A DNA stretch of 64,000 nucleotides from Microbispora sp. H11081 (GTDB taxonomy: Bacteria; Actinomycetota; Actinomycetes; Streptosporangiales; Streptosporangiaceae). The stretch covers positions 186,001 through 250,000 of the forward strand of contig NZ_JABBWV010000007.1 in NCBI RefSeq assembly GCF_012999535.1, given 5' to 3'. The notes beneath the pieces are model-generated. The model was not told the origin of the DNA. It saw only the letters and a program-made list of their open reading frames with translations, and made no database searches. The position numbers and the translations under genes are program-made. Below, piece by piece: positions 33,956-42,132 of this stretch. Each line of letters starts with the position of its first letter. Position 1 is the stretch's first letter.

Positions 33956-34633
33956 TCATCTGGGGTTCCCAGTACGGCGGGGTCGGGCCACGATCGGACG
34001 CGCCTGGGCGAGATGGGCGGCCAGTTCCTCACGTGTCTGGTGTAGGTGCGCGTTCCATGCGGGCTGGCCGGGGCCGCTGCGCCACGACTCGCTCAGCGGG
34101 CTGTTGTCGACGGTGTCGAAGCCGAACTCGTCGTACAGGCGCGTGACCAGTTCCACGGCCTCGGGGAAGTCGCTCGACACGGACAGCGCGTGGCGGCCGG
34201 GAGTGCCCGCCGGGCTGCCCGAGGCGAAGAGCCGTGGGGCCTGGATGTGCGTGAAGGCCTTCGCCACCTTCGAGGTGGGAAGCTGCTCCTGACGCAGTTC
34301 GTGCACGGTCTTCTCACCCGAGTCGACGACGGGGAAGTGGCCGTCGCGCCAGGGCATGTAGTTGTTCGTGTCGAGCACGATCTTGCCCGCAAGCTGTGTC
34401 ACGGGCATGTTGTTGACCAGTTTGAGCGGGACCGCCACGATGGCGAAGTCAGCCGCCGCGGCGGCGCCGGCGGCGGTCGCGGCGCGCGCTGAGGGGCCGA
34501 GTTCGGCGATGAGCCGGGTCAGTGTCTGCGGGCCGCGGGAATTGGCGATGACGACGTCGTAGCCGTGCTCGATCGCCGCACGCGCGAGCGTACTGCCGAC
34601 CTCACCTGCGCCGATGATGCCGATTACGGTCAT
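33956..34633 (-). CDS. NADPH-dependent F420 reductase-like NAD(P)-binding protein
   Basis: A 225-residue protein with an N-terminal Rossmann dinucleotide site (VIGIIGAGEVGSTLARAAIEHGYDVVIANSRGP), then FAIVAVPLKLVNNMP, IVLDTNNYMPWRDG and SKVAKAFTHIQAPRLF. This is the F420H2:NADP oxidoreductase-like group, which in actinobacteria includes both true F420 enzymes and uncharacterised members. Ser and Arg after the second beta strand (NSRGP) suggest NADP specificity. It ends the SDR/reductase side of the TetR-regulated group; the gap to the SDR gene is about 180 bp. Confidence 0.85.
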   Translation of the reverse strand: MTVIGIIGAGEVGSTLARAAIEHGYDVVIANSRGPQTLTRLIAELGPSARAATAAGAAAAADFAIVAVPLKLVNNMPVTQLAGKIVLDTNNYMPWRDGHFPVVDSGEKTVHELRQEQLPTSKVAKAFTHIQAPRLFASGSPAGTPGRHALSVSSDFPEAVELVTRLYDEFGFDTVDNSPLSESWRSGPGQPAWNAHLHQTREELAAHLAQARPIVARPRRTGNPR

Positions 34634-34815
34634 GGATCCTTACCTCGACTTCCGGTGGGACGATCGCGCCGCCGCCCGGCCTGGTTTCGGCCGGGCGGCC
34701 GTGCGCGGGGACAAAACCGACCAGCAGGCGCCGACGGGCACGCCGGCGACGGGGCCGGCATCAGCCGGGTTGCGGCCCGGCCGCGTGTTCCCGCGAGGCC
34801 AGCGCTGCCGTCGCG

Positions 34816-35559
34816 TCAGAACTGGCTGGCGCCGCCGTCGACGTGGACTTCCGTGCCGGTCATGAAGCTGCTGCGCTCGGAGGCGAGGAAGGTCACGACG
34901 TCGGCGGTCTCCTCGGGCCGGGCAAGGCGCTTCATGGGGACGCTCGCGATCACACCCGCGCGCCGCTCATCGCTGTGACCCGTCACCCCGAGCAGGCCGG
35001 GGGTCTCGGTGGGCCCGGGGGCGATGGTGTTGACGCGGATGCCCCGGCCGGTCAGCTCCGCGGCATAGGTGCGGCCGAGGGAGCGGATGGCGGCCTTGGT
35101 GGCGGCGTAGACGCTCATCGCCGGCGACGCCTTGATGGCGACGTTGGAACCGCAGAGGACGACCGACGAGCCGTCCTTCAGCAGCGGCAGCGCCTTCTGG
35201 AGGGTGAACACGATGCCGCCGACGTTGGTGTTGAACGTGGTCGTGTAGTGCTCCCAGGTGATCTGATCCAGCGGGGCGGTTTCGGCGATGCCCGCGTTGG
35301 CGAACAGGATGTCGAGGCCCCGGCCGGTCTCCGCGACGGCCGCCATGACCCGGTCGAGGTCCGCGAGGTCGGTGACGTCGGCCTGGATTCCGGTCGCCTT
35401 GTCGGCGCCGATCTCGGCCACGACCTCGTCCAGCTTCTCCTTGCGCCGCCCGGTCAGGAAGACGTACGCACCCTCGGCCGCGAGCGTCCGAGCCGACGCC
35501 AGGCCGATGCCGGAGGTGGCGCCGGTGACGAGGGCGGTCTTGCCGTCGAGCTGTCCCAT
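34816..35559 (-). CDS. Short-chain dehydrogenase/reductase
   Basis: A 247-residue classical SDR. Cofactor-binding TGATSGIG, the NAG-type LFANAGIAE, the catalytic Ser in LCGSNVAIKASPA, YxxxK as YAATKAAI and the family end TGTEVHVDGG are all present. FLTGRRKEKL after beta-2 suggests NADP(H). ATG at 35559 has AAGGAG 7-8 nt upstream. It is divergent from a TetR gene, with palindromes of the TACCGATCGGT type between them, so it is very likely repressed by that TetR. Substrate unknown. Confidence 0.93.
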   Translation of the reverse strand: MGQLDGKTALVTGATSGIGLASARTLAAEGAYVFLTGRRKEKLDEVVAEIGADKATGIQADVTDLADLDRVMAAVAETGRGLDILFANAGIAETAPLDQITWEHYTTTFNTNVGGIVFTLQKALPLLKDGSSVVLCGSNVAIKASPAMSVYAATKAAIRSLGRTYAAELTGRGIRVNTIAPGPTETPGLLGVTGHSDERRAGVIASVPMKRLARPEETADVVTFLASERSSFMTGTEVHVDGGASQF

Positions 35560-35577
35560 GAGGTGACTCCTTTTTTG

Positions 35578-35658
35578 AACCGTTCGGTTGCAGAGCCACG
35601 CTAGCAGCTTTCTGTACCGATCGGTTGCATGGAGGCCGGATTTTTGTACCGGATGGTA
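35578..35658. promoter_or_regulatory. TetR operators between the SDR and TetR genes
   Basis: Three related palindromes: AACCGTTCGGTTGCA (35578-35592), TGTACCGATCGGTTGCA (35613-35629) and the weaker TACCGGATGGTA (35647-35658). The third overlaps the -10 region of the TetR gene (TAGGCT, 35657-35662). Confidence 0.85.
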
Positions 35659-35662
35659 GGCT
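35657..35662 (+). promoter_or_regulatory. Leaderless -10 box of the TetR gene
   Basis: TAGGCT, 6 nt before the ATG at 35669. The overlap with an operator half-site implies autorepression. Confidence 0.5.
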
Positions 35663-35668
35663 CGGCGC

Positions 35669-36328
35669 ATGAGCAGCACCGCTTCCTATCGCGGCAGGGG
35701 ACGCCCACGCGCTTTCGCGGAGGACGAGGCGCTCGACCGGGCGATCCGGGTCTTCTGGGAGCACGGTTATGAGGGCGCTTCCCTGAGTGACCTCACCGCG
35801 GCCATGGGCATCAACAAGCCGAGCCTGTACATCGTGTTCGGCAGCAAGGAAGAGCTGTTCAAGCGTGCCGTCGCCCGCTACAGGGACACCTACGTGGCGT
35901 ACGCGGCGGGCACCTTGGAGGAGCCGACCGCGTATGCCGTGATCGAGAGCTATCTGCGCGCCGCTGTCGATGCTCTGACCGGCAGCGATCACCCACCGGG
36001 CTGCCTGACCATCCAGGGTGGTCTGTCCTGCGCGCCGTCGAACAGCGGTATCTCCGAGCACCTGGCCGGTTTCCGGGCGGTCTTCGAAGGTGAGCTCGCG
36101 CAGCGGCTGGCCCGGGCGGAGAAGGAGGGTGACCTCGCGCCCGGCACCGACACCGCGGCTCTGGCCCGTTTCGTTGTGACCCTGGGTCAGGGTCTGGCCG
36201 TCCATGCCGCGGCCGGCGCGGGGCGTGAGGATCTGCAGGCCGCGGTGGACGTCGCATTGCGGGCGGTCGCCGCTTACCTGCCCTCGGGGAGTCCGGTCAC
36301 CCCAGCGGCGGAGACCGCCGAGGCGTAG
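35669..36328 (+). CDS. TetR/AcrR-family regulator
   Basis: A 219-residue regulator. The HTH is GRPRAFAEDEALDRAIRVFWEHGYEGASLSDLTAAMGINKPSLYIVFGSKEELF, and the C-terminal domain starts with YAAGTLEEPTAYAVIESYLRAAVDAL and includes GCLTIQGGLSCAP, as in TetR proteins of the NemR/AcuR type controlling SDR genes. The leaderless ATG at 35669 follows a -10 box. Palindromes TACCGATCGGT occur at its own promoter, at the SDR start and in front of the SnoaL-like gene at 36742, outlining a small regulon. The inducer is unknown. Confidence 0.93.
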   Translation: MSSTASYRGRGRPRAFAEDEALDRAIRVFWEHGYEGASLSDLTAAMGINKPSLYIVFGSKEELFKRAVARYRDTYVAYAAGTLEEPTAYAVIESYLRAAVDALTGSDHPPGCLTIQGGLSCAPSNSGISEHLAGFRAVFEGELAQRLARAEKEGDLAPGTDTAALARFVVTLGQGLAVHAAAGAGREDLQAAVDVALRAVAAYLPSGSPVTPAAETAEA

Positions 36329-36741
36329 CCTTCGACACCGCCGTCGTCGTCGGCGGCGGGGTCGCCGCCGTACTGCCCAAGACCTGCGCCCAGCGCACCG
36401 ACGGCCAGGCCGGCGCGTCACCGCACGCCCTCGGGCCGGATTAGGCCAGGACCCCCGTCAACGATCCAACCGCCTGGGGCTCATGTCCTCATGGTGCTGC
36501 CCCGTACGCGCCCCCGCTAAGGCTTGTCCACCTGCGCACCCGCGACCGGCGTCGGTCGCCCGTGCCGGCCGAGTACGCACGCCTCAGGGCAGCGGCGCTC
36601 CTCGCCAGTCGCGATACCGATCGGTGCAGATTCGCGCGCCACATTGCAACCGATCGGTACAGAACCTGCTAGTGTGGCGGAGCAGCAACCGATCGGTACA
36701 AAAATGGACCGTCGGCTTCGCAAGACGGTGAGGAGAATCCG
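36329..36741 (+). promoter_or_regulatory. Regulatory region with three TetR operators before the SnoaL-like gene
   Basis: No gene is supported here. Three palindromes of the same type as those at the SDR/TetR promoter occur: TACCGATCGGTGCA (36615-36628), TTGCAACCGATCGGTAC (36644-36660) and GCAACCGATCGGTACA (36685-36700). The last ends about 41 bp before the ATG at 36742. The spacing of about 37-41 bp between sites suggests several repressor dimers. Confidence 0.85.
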
Positions 36742-37134
36742 ATGACAGACAACAACCTGCGCGCCTGGTACCTGCGTTACGTGGCCGCACTCAACGCGCA
36801 CGAGTTCGACGGTATGGATGAGTTCATCAACGACCAGGTCATTTTGAACGGAGAGCCCGGTACCAGAGACGACGTCATCGCGGTTCAGAAGCACGACATC
36901 GATGCCGTCCCGGACCTCCATTGGGAAGTCAAGGAGCTACTGTTCGACCGAGACCGCATCGCGGTGCGCGCCGTCAACACCGGCACTCCGGTGAAGGAAT
37001 GGCTCGGTGTCCCGCCTTCCGGCGCCTCGTTCGAGATCGTGGAGTACGCCATCTACAAGGTCGAGGACGGCCGATTCGTGCAGATGACGGCGCTGCATGA
37101 TTCGGCTGAGATGCTCCGGCAGTTGACCGCCTGA
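36742..37134 (+). CDS. SnoaL-like polyketide-cyclase-fold protein
   Basis: A 130-residue NTF2-fold protein of the SnoaL/ester-cyclase type: [35 protein letters not shown], then [55 protein letters not shown]. Many such proteins outside polyketide clusters have no known reaction. GAGGAG lies 6 nt upstream of ATG 36742. Three TetR operators sit directly upstream, so it shares control with the SDR gene. A stem-loop follows at 37173. Confidence 0.88.
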   Translation: MTDNNLRAWYLRYVAALNAHEFDGMDEFINDQVILNGEPGTRDDVIAVQKHDIDAVPDLHWEVKELLFDRDRIAVRAVNTGTPVKEWLGVPPSGASFEIVEYAIYKVEDGRFVQMTALHDSAEMLRQLTA

Positions 37135-37172
37135 CATTCACCCCGCCGGCGTGCCGCCGAGCCAACGGTGTC

Positions 37173-37210
37173 GCGGTGCCGGAGCGTAGCGAGCGCGCCT
37201 CCGGCACCGC
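37173..37210 (+). terminator. Stem-loop after the SnoaL-like gene
   Basis: Perfect 12-bp arms GCGGTGCCGGAG (37173-37184) and CTCCGGCACCGC (37199-37210) with a 14-nt loop, 39 bp beyond the stop. No T-tract follows, as is usual for actinobacterial terminators. Confidence 0.65.
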
Positions 37211-37484
37211 ATGTCAGCCAGGACTTTCGTCCGCTTCACTTGGTTCTGCATGGTGCGGTGGAATCGCGTTGGCGCCGTCGGGGCGTTGGCGTGACCAGAA
37301 GGTCTGCCTGAAATTTACAGCGGTGTCCGTCACGGGCCAGCGGTTCGAGTAAGCCGCCCCCCTTTTCGGTTGACGCACTTCCGCCTCCTCCCTAGCGTGA
37401 AGCCTCCGTGGGTGATCGGCACATGAATGTTAACGCTAACAATAGGCGCGAGTGAAAGCGTGACCCAGCCATTCAGATCTAGCG
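37211..37484. other. Promoter region of the glycosidase gene
   Basis: Non-coding, less GC-rich than its surroundings. A LacI-type palindrome lies at 37428-37441, near the 3' end. Confidence 0.5.
37428..37441. promoter_or_regulatory. LacI-family-type operator before the glycosidase gene
   Basis: TGTTAACGCTAACA, an imperfect palindrome around a central CG, 43 bp upstream of the start at 37485. LacI-family sugar regulators of actinobacteria recognise such sites; no LacI gene is in the window, so the regulator must be elsewhere. Confidence 0.6.
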
Positions 37485-39041
37485 ATGGGACATTTCATGG
37501 CACTGAGCATGGCGCCTGATGGTCACTCATCAGGACCCTCGCGGAGCAGCCGGTCGTTACGCGGGTTGCTGATCGCCCTGGTGGTGACCGCGCTCACCAC
37601 AATGGCAGCCCTCGTCCCCTCCTCGTCGGCCAATGCCGCCACCAACCACTTCCGAGGCATGAACTGGGCCGTGCTGGGCGACAACTTCAGCACCGGCACG
37701 CTCGTGGTGCAGGGCCTGAGCCAGTCCGACAGCAACGCGACAGTGCGGGCCAAGGCCAACGCGCTCTACGACGTCATGGAATACGTCATGGGGGTCAACA
37801 CCGTCCGGTTGCCCATCAACACCCACACTGTGGCCAACACGACCTGGTGGAACGCCTACCGCGGCGCCATCGACGCCGCCGCCGACCGTGGATTCAAGGT
37901 CATCCTCGCCTATTGGGAAGACGGCGCCGCCTCCGGTGGCAGGATCACGAACCTCGCCGCGTGGAACTCGATGTGGTCCAGTGTGATCAGCACGTACGGC
38001 TCGAACGGCAACGTCTACTTCGAGCCGATGAACGAGCCGCACGGCTACTCATCGGCGGAGTGGCGCAACGTAGCGGCCAACTGGCTCAGCACTCACACCT
38101 CGGCGGTGCCCGGCCGGGTGCTCATCGGCGGCACCGGCTTCAGCCAGGACCTCCGGGACATCTGCAACGACAGCCGCTTCAACTCGACGCTGCTGTCCTT
38201 CCACTACTACGCCTTCTTCTACAGCGCGATGACCTACGACGGCTTCCGGAGCCACATCCAGACGCTTCTGGGCAACTGCGCCTCCCGCGCGGTCGCGACG
38301 GAATTCGGCGCGCCGATGTCCACCGGCCTCAACTACGCCGACCCGAACAGCACCGACAACTTCGTGCGCTACCTCCGCGCCATGGCCCAGGTCATGCGTG
38401 ACAACCAGATGGGCGGCACCTACTGGCCCGCCCTCGGCGGCAAGCCGGGCAACATCGGCTACGACTGGTACTCGATGTACGCCCTCGGCGGCAGCGGCAC
38501 CAACCTCACCTTGAGCATCCGCAACCAATCCGGCGCCGACCGGGTCCGCTACGGCTGGGGCGACACCGTCCGCGACTCCACCCCTTCACCTGCACCTTCG
38601 CCTTCGCCTTCGCAGCAGCCGGAGACGTTCTACAGGCTCGACGTGCGCCACAGCGGTAAGGCCATGGACGTCCTGCAAGCGAGCACCAGCAACAACGCGC
38701 GCGTCGACCAGTACACCTACGGCGGCAACGCGTGGCAGCAGTGGCGGTTCCAGGACGCCGGCAGCGGCTACTGGCGCATCATCAGCCGCCACAGCGGAAA
38801 GTGCCTCGACGTGACGGGCGCCTCGACCGCCGACGGCGCCGAACTCATCCAGTACACCTGCGGCACCGGCAACAACCAGCAGTTCCAGATGGTCGCCAAC
38901 GGCGGCTACTTCCAGCTCCGGGCACGACACAGCGGCAAATGCGTGGACGTGCCGTCCGCGTCGACCGCGGATGGCGTGATCCTCAAGCAGTATCCGTGCA
39001 ACACCGGCGCCAACCAGCAATGGTCGCGCACGGCCGTCTAA
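37485..39041 (+). CDS. Secreted GH5-type glycoside hydrolase with C-terminal ricin-B/CBM13 module
   Basis: A 518-residue exported enzyme. A signal peptide (GLLIALVVTALTTMAALVPSSSANA) ends around residue 51. The catalytic barrel (about 54-360) has the acid/base glutamate E184 in FEPMNEPHG, H240 in LSFHYYAFF and a candidate nucleophile E273 in VATEFGAP, as in clan A family 5 cellulases and mannanases. A Pro/Ser linker (TPSPAPSPSPSQQPE) leads to a beta-trefoil module (about 380-518) with three repeats, each with a HSGK motif and QQW/QQF. The exact polysaccharide is unknown. ATG 37497 is an alternative start. Regulation by a LacI-type repressor is likely from the upstream palindrome. Confidence 0.9.
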   Translation: MGHFMALSMAPDGHSSGPSRSSRSLRGLLIALVVTALTTMAALVPSSSANAATNHFRGMNWAVLGDNFSTGTLVVQGLSQSDSNATVRAKANALYDVMEYVMGVNTVRLPINTHTVANTTWWNAYRGAIDAAADRGFKVILAYWEDGAASGGRITNLAAWNSMWSSVISTYGSNGNVYFEPMNEPHGYSSAEWRNVAANWLSTHTSAVPGRVLIGGTGFSQDLRDICNDSRFNSTLLSFHYYAFFYSAMTYDGFRSHIQTLLGNCASRAVATEFGAPMSTGLNYADPNSTDNFVRYLRAMAQVMRDNQMGGTYWPALGGKPGNIGYDWYSMYALGGSGTNLTLSIRNQSGADRVRYGWGDTVRDSTPSPAPSPSPSQQPETFYRLDVRHSGKAMDVLQASTSNNARVDQYTYGGNAWQQWRFQDAGSGYWRIISRHSGKCLDVTGASTADGAELIQYTCGTGNNQQFQMVANGGYFQLRARHSGKCVDVPSASTADGVILKQYPCNTGANQQWSRTAV

Positions 39042-39174
39042 CGGTCGTCTCGACGTGACCGCGGATCCTCGGTACGTCCCTCCCGGTGCCGATCTCATAC
39101 TGTGAGCTCGGCACCGGGGATCCGGATCGCGGCGTCCTGCCTGTGGGCAGGCCGGCCAACGCCTGGATCCGCAC

Positions 39175-40062
39175 CTAACCGAGTGCCGGCGGGCGCTCGG
39201 CTGGACGGCGTCCCCAGGCCGAGATCAGCGGCGCGAGTGTCAGGTCGAGTTCGCCCGCGTGGATGGCGGCCAAGTGCGCGTCGATCTCGGCGTCTTCGGC
39301 CAGGCCGGCCGCGAGCAGCTCACCGCGTACGTGCCGGATGGTCGCCGCCTCCAGCCGATCGCAGGCCGGCCCGCCGACCGGGAAAGAGCCCGCCGCGGCG
39401 ACATCTACCAAGCCGGCCTCACGCAGTGCCTGCGGCAGTGTCCGGCCGTAGCGCAGGTCCGCGCCGCGGCGCGTCAGCAGCTCCCGGACCGCGTCGCGCA
39501 GCCGGTTGGCCCGCCGCTGCGCCGGGCCGCTGTCGTCCAGGCATGCCAGTGGCTGCAGGGCGGTGTCGGCGTCTTCGACCAGCAGCCAGCCGCCGGGCCG
39601 CAGCGCCGCCGCCATGTTGGCCAGCGCCCGAGCCCGGTCGGGTACGTGGACCAGCACGAGCCGGGCGTGCACGAGATCGAACGTCCCCGGCTCCGGGGGC
39701 GGATCAGCGGCGACGTCGTGCCGGCGCACCTCGTACCCGTCGCCTGCCTTCAGCCACGACGGGTCGATGTCCGTGGCCAGCACGTGCCCGGCCGGACCGA
39801 CGGCCGCCGCGAGCGCCTCCGGGATGCTGCGGCCACCGGCCCCGACCTCCCAGCAGCGCGAGCCGGCCCTGACCCCCAGTCGATCGAAGTGCCCCCGCGT
39901 CACACCGTCGAACAGCTCGGCCAGCCAGACGAATCGCTCGCCCGCCTCGGCGCGCGCGTTGTCCAGCAGGTACCGGCGGGCGGGCTCTCCGCCGGGCGCG
40001 GTAGTCCCGCCTGTGGGATCCGGTCGGCCACCGACGTGCGGCGGGCGGGGCGTGGAGGTCAT
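39175..40062 (-). CDS. Class I SAM-dependent methyltransferase
   Basis: A 295-residue methyltransferase. Motif I is SRCWEVGAGGRSIPEALAAAV, the acidic residue binding SAM ribose lies in VLATDIDPSWL, and later motifs are FDLVHARLVLVHVPDRARALANMAAALRPGGWLLVEDADTALQ. Substrate unknown. ATG at 40062 begins MTSTPRPPHV; GGAGGTG lies about 11 nt upstream, and the frame upstream of it gives no better start. It is convergent with the secreted glycosidase, 134 bp away. Confidence 0.88.
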   Translation of the reverse strand: MTSTPRPPHVGGRPDPTGGTTAPGGEPARRYLLDNARAEAGERFVWLAELFDGVTRGHFDRLGVRAGSRCWEVGAGGRSIPEALAAAVGPAGHVLATDIDPSWLKAGDGYEVRRHDVAADPPPEPGTFDLVHARLVLVHVPDRARALANMAAALRPGGWLLVEDADTALQPLACLDDSGPAQRRANRLRDAVRELLTRRGADLRYGRTLPQALREAGLVDVAAAGSFPVGGPACDRLEAATIRHVRGELLAAGLAEDAEIDAHLAAIHAGELDLTLAPLISAWGRRPAERPPALG

Positions 40063-40165
40063 GACTACATGATCACCTCCTCCGGCCACCAGCGCCACGA
40101 CGGGAGAGGGACATCTCGCACCGCCAGGGAACCCGCACGTCCTGCAGCACGGCTTGCACCGCGGG

Positions 40166-40852
40166 TCAGCTCACGCGGTGCGGGCGGGGGACCTGGGCGA
40201 ACGTGGAAAGCCTGAACCATCGGGGCATGCTGCGGCGTAGCTTCTCCGGGCCTCGCACCTCAAGAGTGCCGGAACGGAGAGCGTCGGACCAGGTGAGGTC
40301 GCCACGCCAGATCTCGGTCATCCGCCGCAGGCCCACGACCACCGTCACCGTCGGTGGATAGCCCGGATCGTCGTCGCATACGTCGACATCGCCGGGGGTG
40401 ATGACCAGCCACCAGTCGCGGGTGCGCGCTGCCACATCCGTGAAGCTGAACTGCACCACCGTGCGCTGTTGAGGGATGACATCGTGGTCGACGTTGCGGT
40501 GCATGTCCCACAGCAGCAACTGCGGATCGAGGTCCTCGTCGCCAAGCTCCGGGATCCAGCGCATGCCCCAGGCGCCCAGCGCTTCGACCACTGGCCGCAG
40601 TTCCTGCCCGGCCGGGGTGAGCAGGTACCGCACCCGGTTGCCGTCTGCATGGCGCTCCAGGACGCCGGCCCGCTCCAACCGGTTGAGCCGCCTGGACAGC
40701 AGAGAGGGGGACATCCTCGGCACCCCGCGGCGCAGCTCGTTGAAGTACCGGCTTCCGGTGACCAGCTCCCGGATGATGAGCAGTGTCCAACGCTCGTCGA
40801 GCAGCTCCATCGCCTTCGCGACGGGACAGAATTGTCCGTACGAGGAACCCAC
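40166..40852 (-). CDS. HxlR-family winged-helix regulator with C-terminal SCP2-like domain
   Basis: A 228-residue regulator. The first 100 residues are the HxlR domain: YGQFCPVAKAMELLDERWTLLIIRELVTGSRYFNELRRGVPRMSPSLLSRRLNRLERAGVLER, where the early cysteine is a typical redox or ligand site. The C-terminal part (QFSFTDVAARTRDWWLVITPGDVDVCDDDPGYPPTVTVVVGLRRMTEIWRGDLTWSDAL) resembles the lipid-binding SCP2 fold often fused to HxlR. GTG at 40852 fits the family start. It is divergent from the acyl-CoA dehydrogenase gene and probably controls it. The last 60 bp of this gene recur at 44944. Confidence 0.9.
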   Translation of the reverse strand: MGSSYGQFCPVAKAMELLDERWTLLIIRELVTGSRYFNELRRGVPRMSPSLLSRRLNRLERAGVLERHADGNRVRYLLTPAGQELRPVVEALGAWGMRWIPELGDEDLDPQLLLWDMHRNVDHDVIPQQRTVVQFSFTDVAARTRDWWLVITPGDVDVCDDDPGYPPTVTVVVGLRRMTEIWRGDLTWSDALRSGTLEVRGPEKLRRSMPRWFRLSTFAQVPRPHRVS

Positions 40853-40926
40853 GCCGCTCAGCCTAACCCGAGACGAAACCAGCAGGCGGTACACATCTTG
40901 TACTAGAGAGGGCCTCCTGGAGTTTC

Positions 40927-40932
40927 TAGCGT
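40927..40932 (+). promoter_or_regulatory. Leaderless -10 box of the acyl-CoA dehydrogenase gene
   Basis: TAGCGT, 6 nt before the ATG at 40939. The region is shared with the divergent HxlR gene. Confidence 0.45.
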
Positions 40933-40938
40933 CGAGCC

Positions 40939-42090
40939 ATGACCCTGACGATGAACGAGCCCCTGCACGATGCCGATGTCGTCGCACTGGCCGCCGAAGT
41001 AGGACAGAAATGCGCCCCCACCGAGGCGCGGCACGACCTGGACGCGACCTTCGTCGCGGAGGGCTACCAGGCGATGCGGGATCACGGCTACCTGAGGCTG
41101 GCCGTACCCACGGAGTTCGGCGGCCTGGGTGCCGCACTGCGCCAGGTGGTGCTGGCGGAGGGCGAGCTCGCCCGCCATGCCGGATCGGCCGCGCTGGCCT
41201 CCGCCATGCACCTCTATCTGACGCTGGTCCAGTGCTGGCGGCACCGTCGAGGCGCGCCGGACGCCGAAGGCGCGCTGCGCCGAATCGCCTCCGACGGACT
41301 GATCATGGCTACCAGCGGTGGATCGGACTGGGTGTGTCCGACGACGACGGCCGTCGAGGTCGACGGCGGGTTCCGGTTCACCGGACGGAAGACCTTCTGC
41401 TCGCAGGCGCCGGTCGCCACCGTCATCTCCACCTCGGCAGTGCTCGGGGAACCCGGACCCGACGCCGAGGTGCTGCACGCGGGAGTGCCGCTGTCCAGCC
41501 CCGGCGTGTCGCTGGTCGAGACCTGGGACACCCTCGGCATGCGTGGCACCGCCAGCCATGACCTGATATTCGAGGACGTGTTCGTCCCAGCCGACAAGAT
41601 CCTCGGGCGCCGGCCGTACGGGAAGCTCTCGGGCCCGCTGCTGGTCGCCGCCATTCACTTCGCGCCCGTCGCGGGCGCGGTGTATCTGGGCATCGCGCAG
41701 GGGGCGTACGCCGAGGCGCTCCGTGTCCTCGGCGCGCGTGCGGGGGACCCGGCTCCGGCGGCGGTACGTCAGCTGGGGGAGATGGCCGCCCGCCTGCGGG
41801 TGGCATGGTGGGCGCTGCTCGCCGCTGTCGAAGAGGTCGGCGACGACCCGCCGGCGGACGAGCCGACCTTGATCACGCTAATGGTGGCCAAGCGGCACGC
41901 CGTGTGTGAGGCGAAGGCCATCGTCGACCTCGCCCTCGACGCTGTGGGAGGCGCCGCCTTCTTCCGGACCTCCCTATTGGAACGGGCATATCGGGACGTC
42001 CGGGGCGGCCCGTTCCACCCCCTCACCCCCGAGGCGACCTTGGCTCTGGCCGGCACCGCCGCACTGGCTGGTGCGGAGCGCACACCGTGA
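40939..42090 (+). CDS. Acyl-CoA dehydrogenase family protein
   Basis: A 383-residue flavoprotein of the acyl-CoA dehydrogenase fold: [38 protein letters not shown] in the helical domain, then MATSGGSDWV, FRFTGRKTFCSQAP and WDTLGMRGTASHDLIFEDVFVPADKIL in the beta domain, where FAD stacks. The usual catalytic Glu near the C-terminus cannot be fixed with certainty, so it might be a flavin monooxygenase-type member. Divergent from HxlR, which suggests induction by a substrate-like signal. Confidence 0.88.
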   Translation: MTLTMNEPLHDADVVALAAEVGQKCAPTEARHDLDATFVAEGYQAMRDHGYLRLAVPTEFGGLGAALRQVVLAEGELARHAGSAALASAMHLYLTLVQCWRHRRGAPDAEGALRRIASDGLIMATSGGSDWVCPTTTAVEVDGGFRFTGRKTFCSQAPVATVISTSAVLGEPGPDAEVLHAGVPLSSPGVSLVETWDTLGMRGTASHDLIFEDVFVPADKILGRRPYGKLSGPLLVAAIHFAPVAGAVYLGIAQGAYAEALRVLGARAGDPAPAAVRQLGEMAARLRVAWWALLAAVEEVGDDPPADEPTLITLMVAKRHAVCEAKAIVDLALDAVGGAAFFRTSLLERAYRDVRGGPFHPLTPEATLALAGTAALAGAERTP

Positions 42091-42132
42091 GCGGTGTTCT
42101 CTTCACCGAGGCCCACCGGCGGCGGCCGGGTA

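Noticed and set aside
34967-36421. Long minus-strand open frame of 484 codons over the TetR gene
   Set aside because: Arg/Gly/Pro/His-rich antisense frame typical of high-GC DNA; the plus-strand TetR gene is clear.
35578-36700. Repeated TACCGATCGGT elements considered as a CRISPR array
   Set aside because: Too short, irregularly spaced, split by a gene and palindromic; they are operators. No CRISPR array or cas gene was seen.
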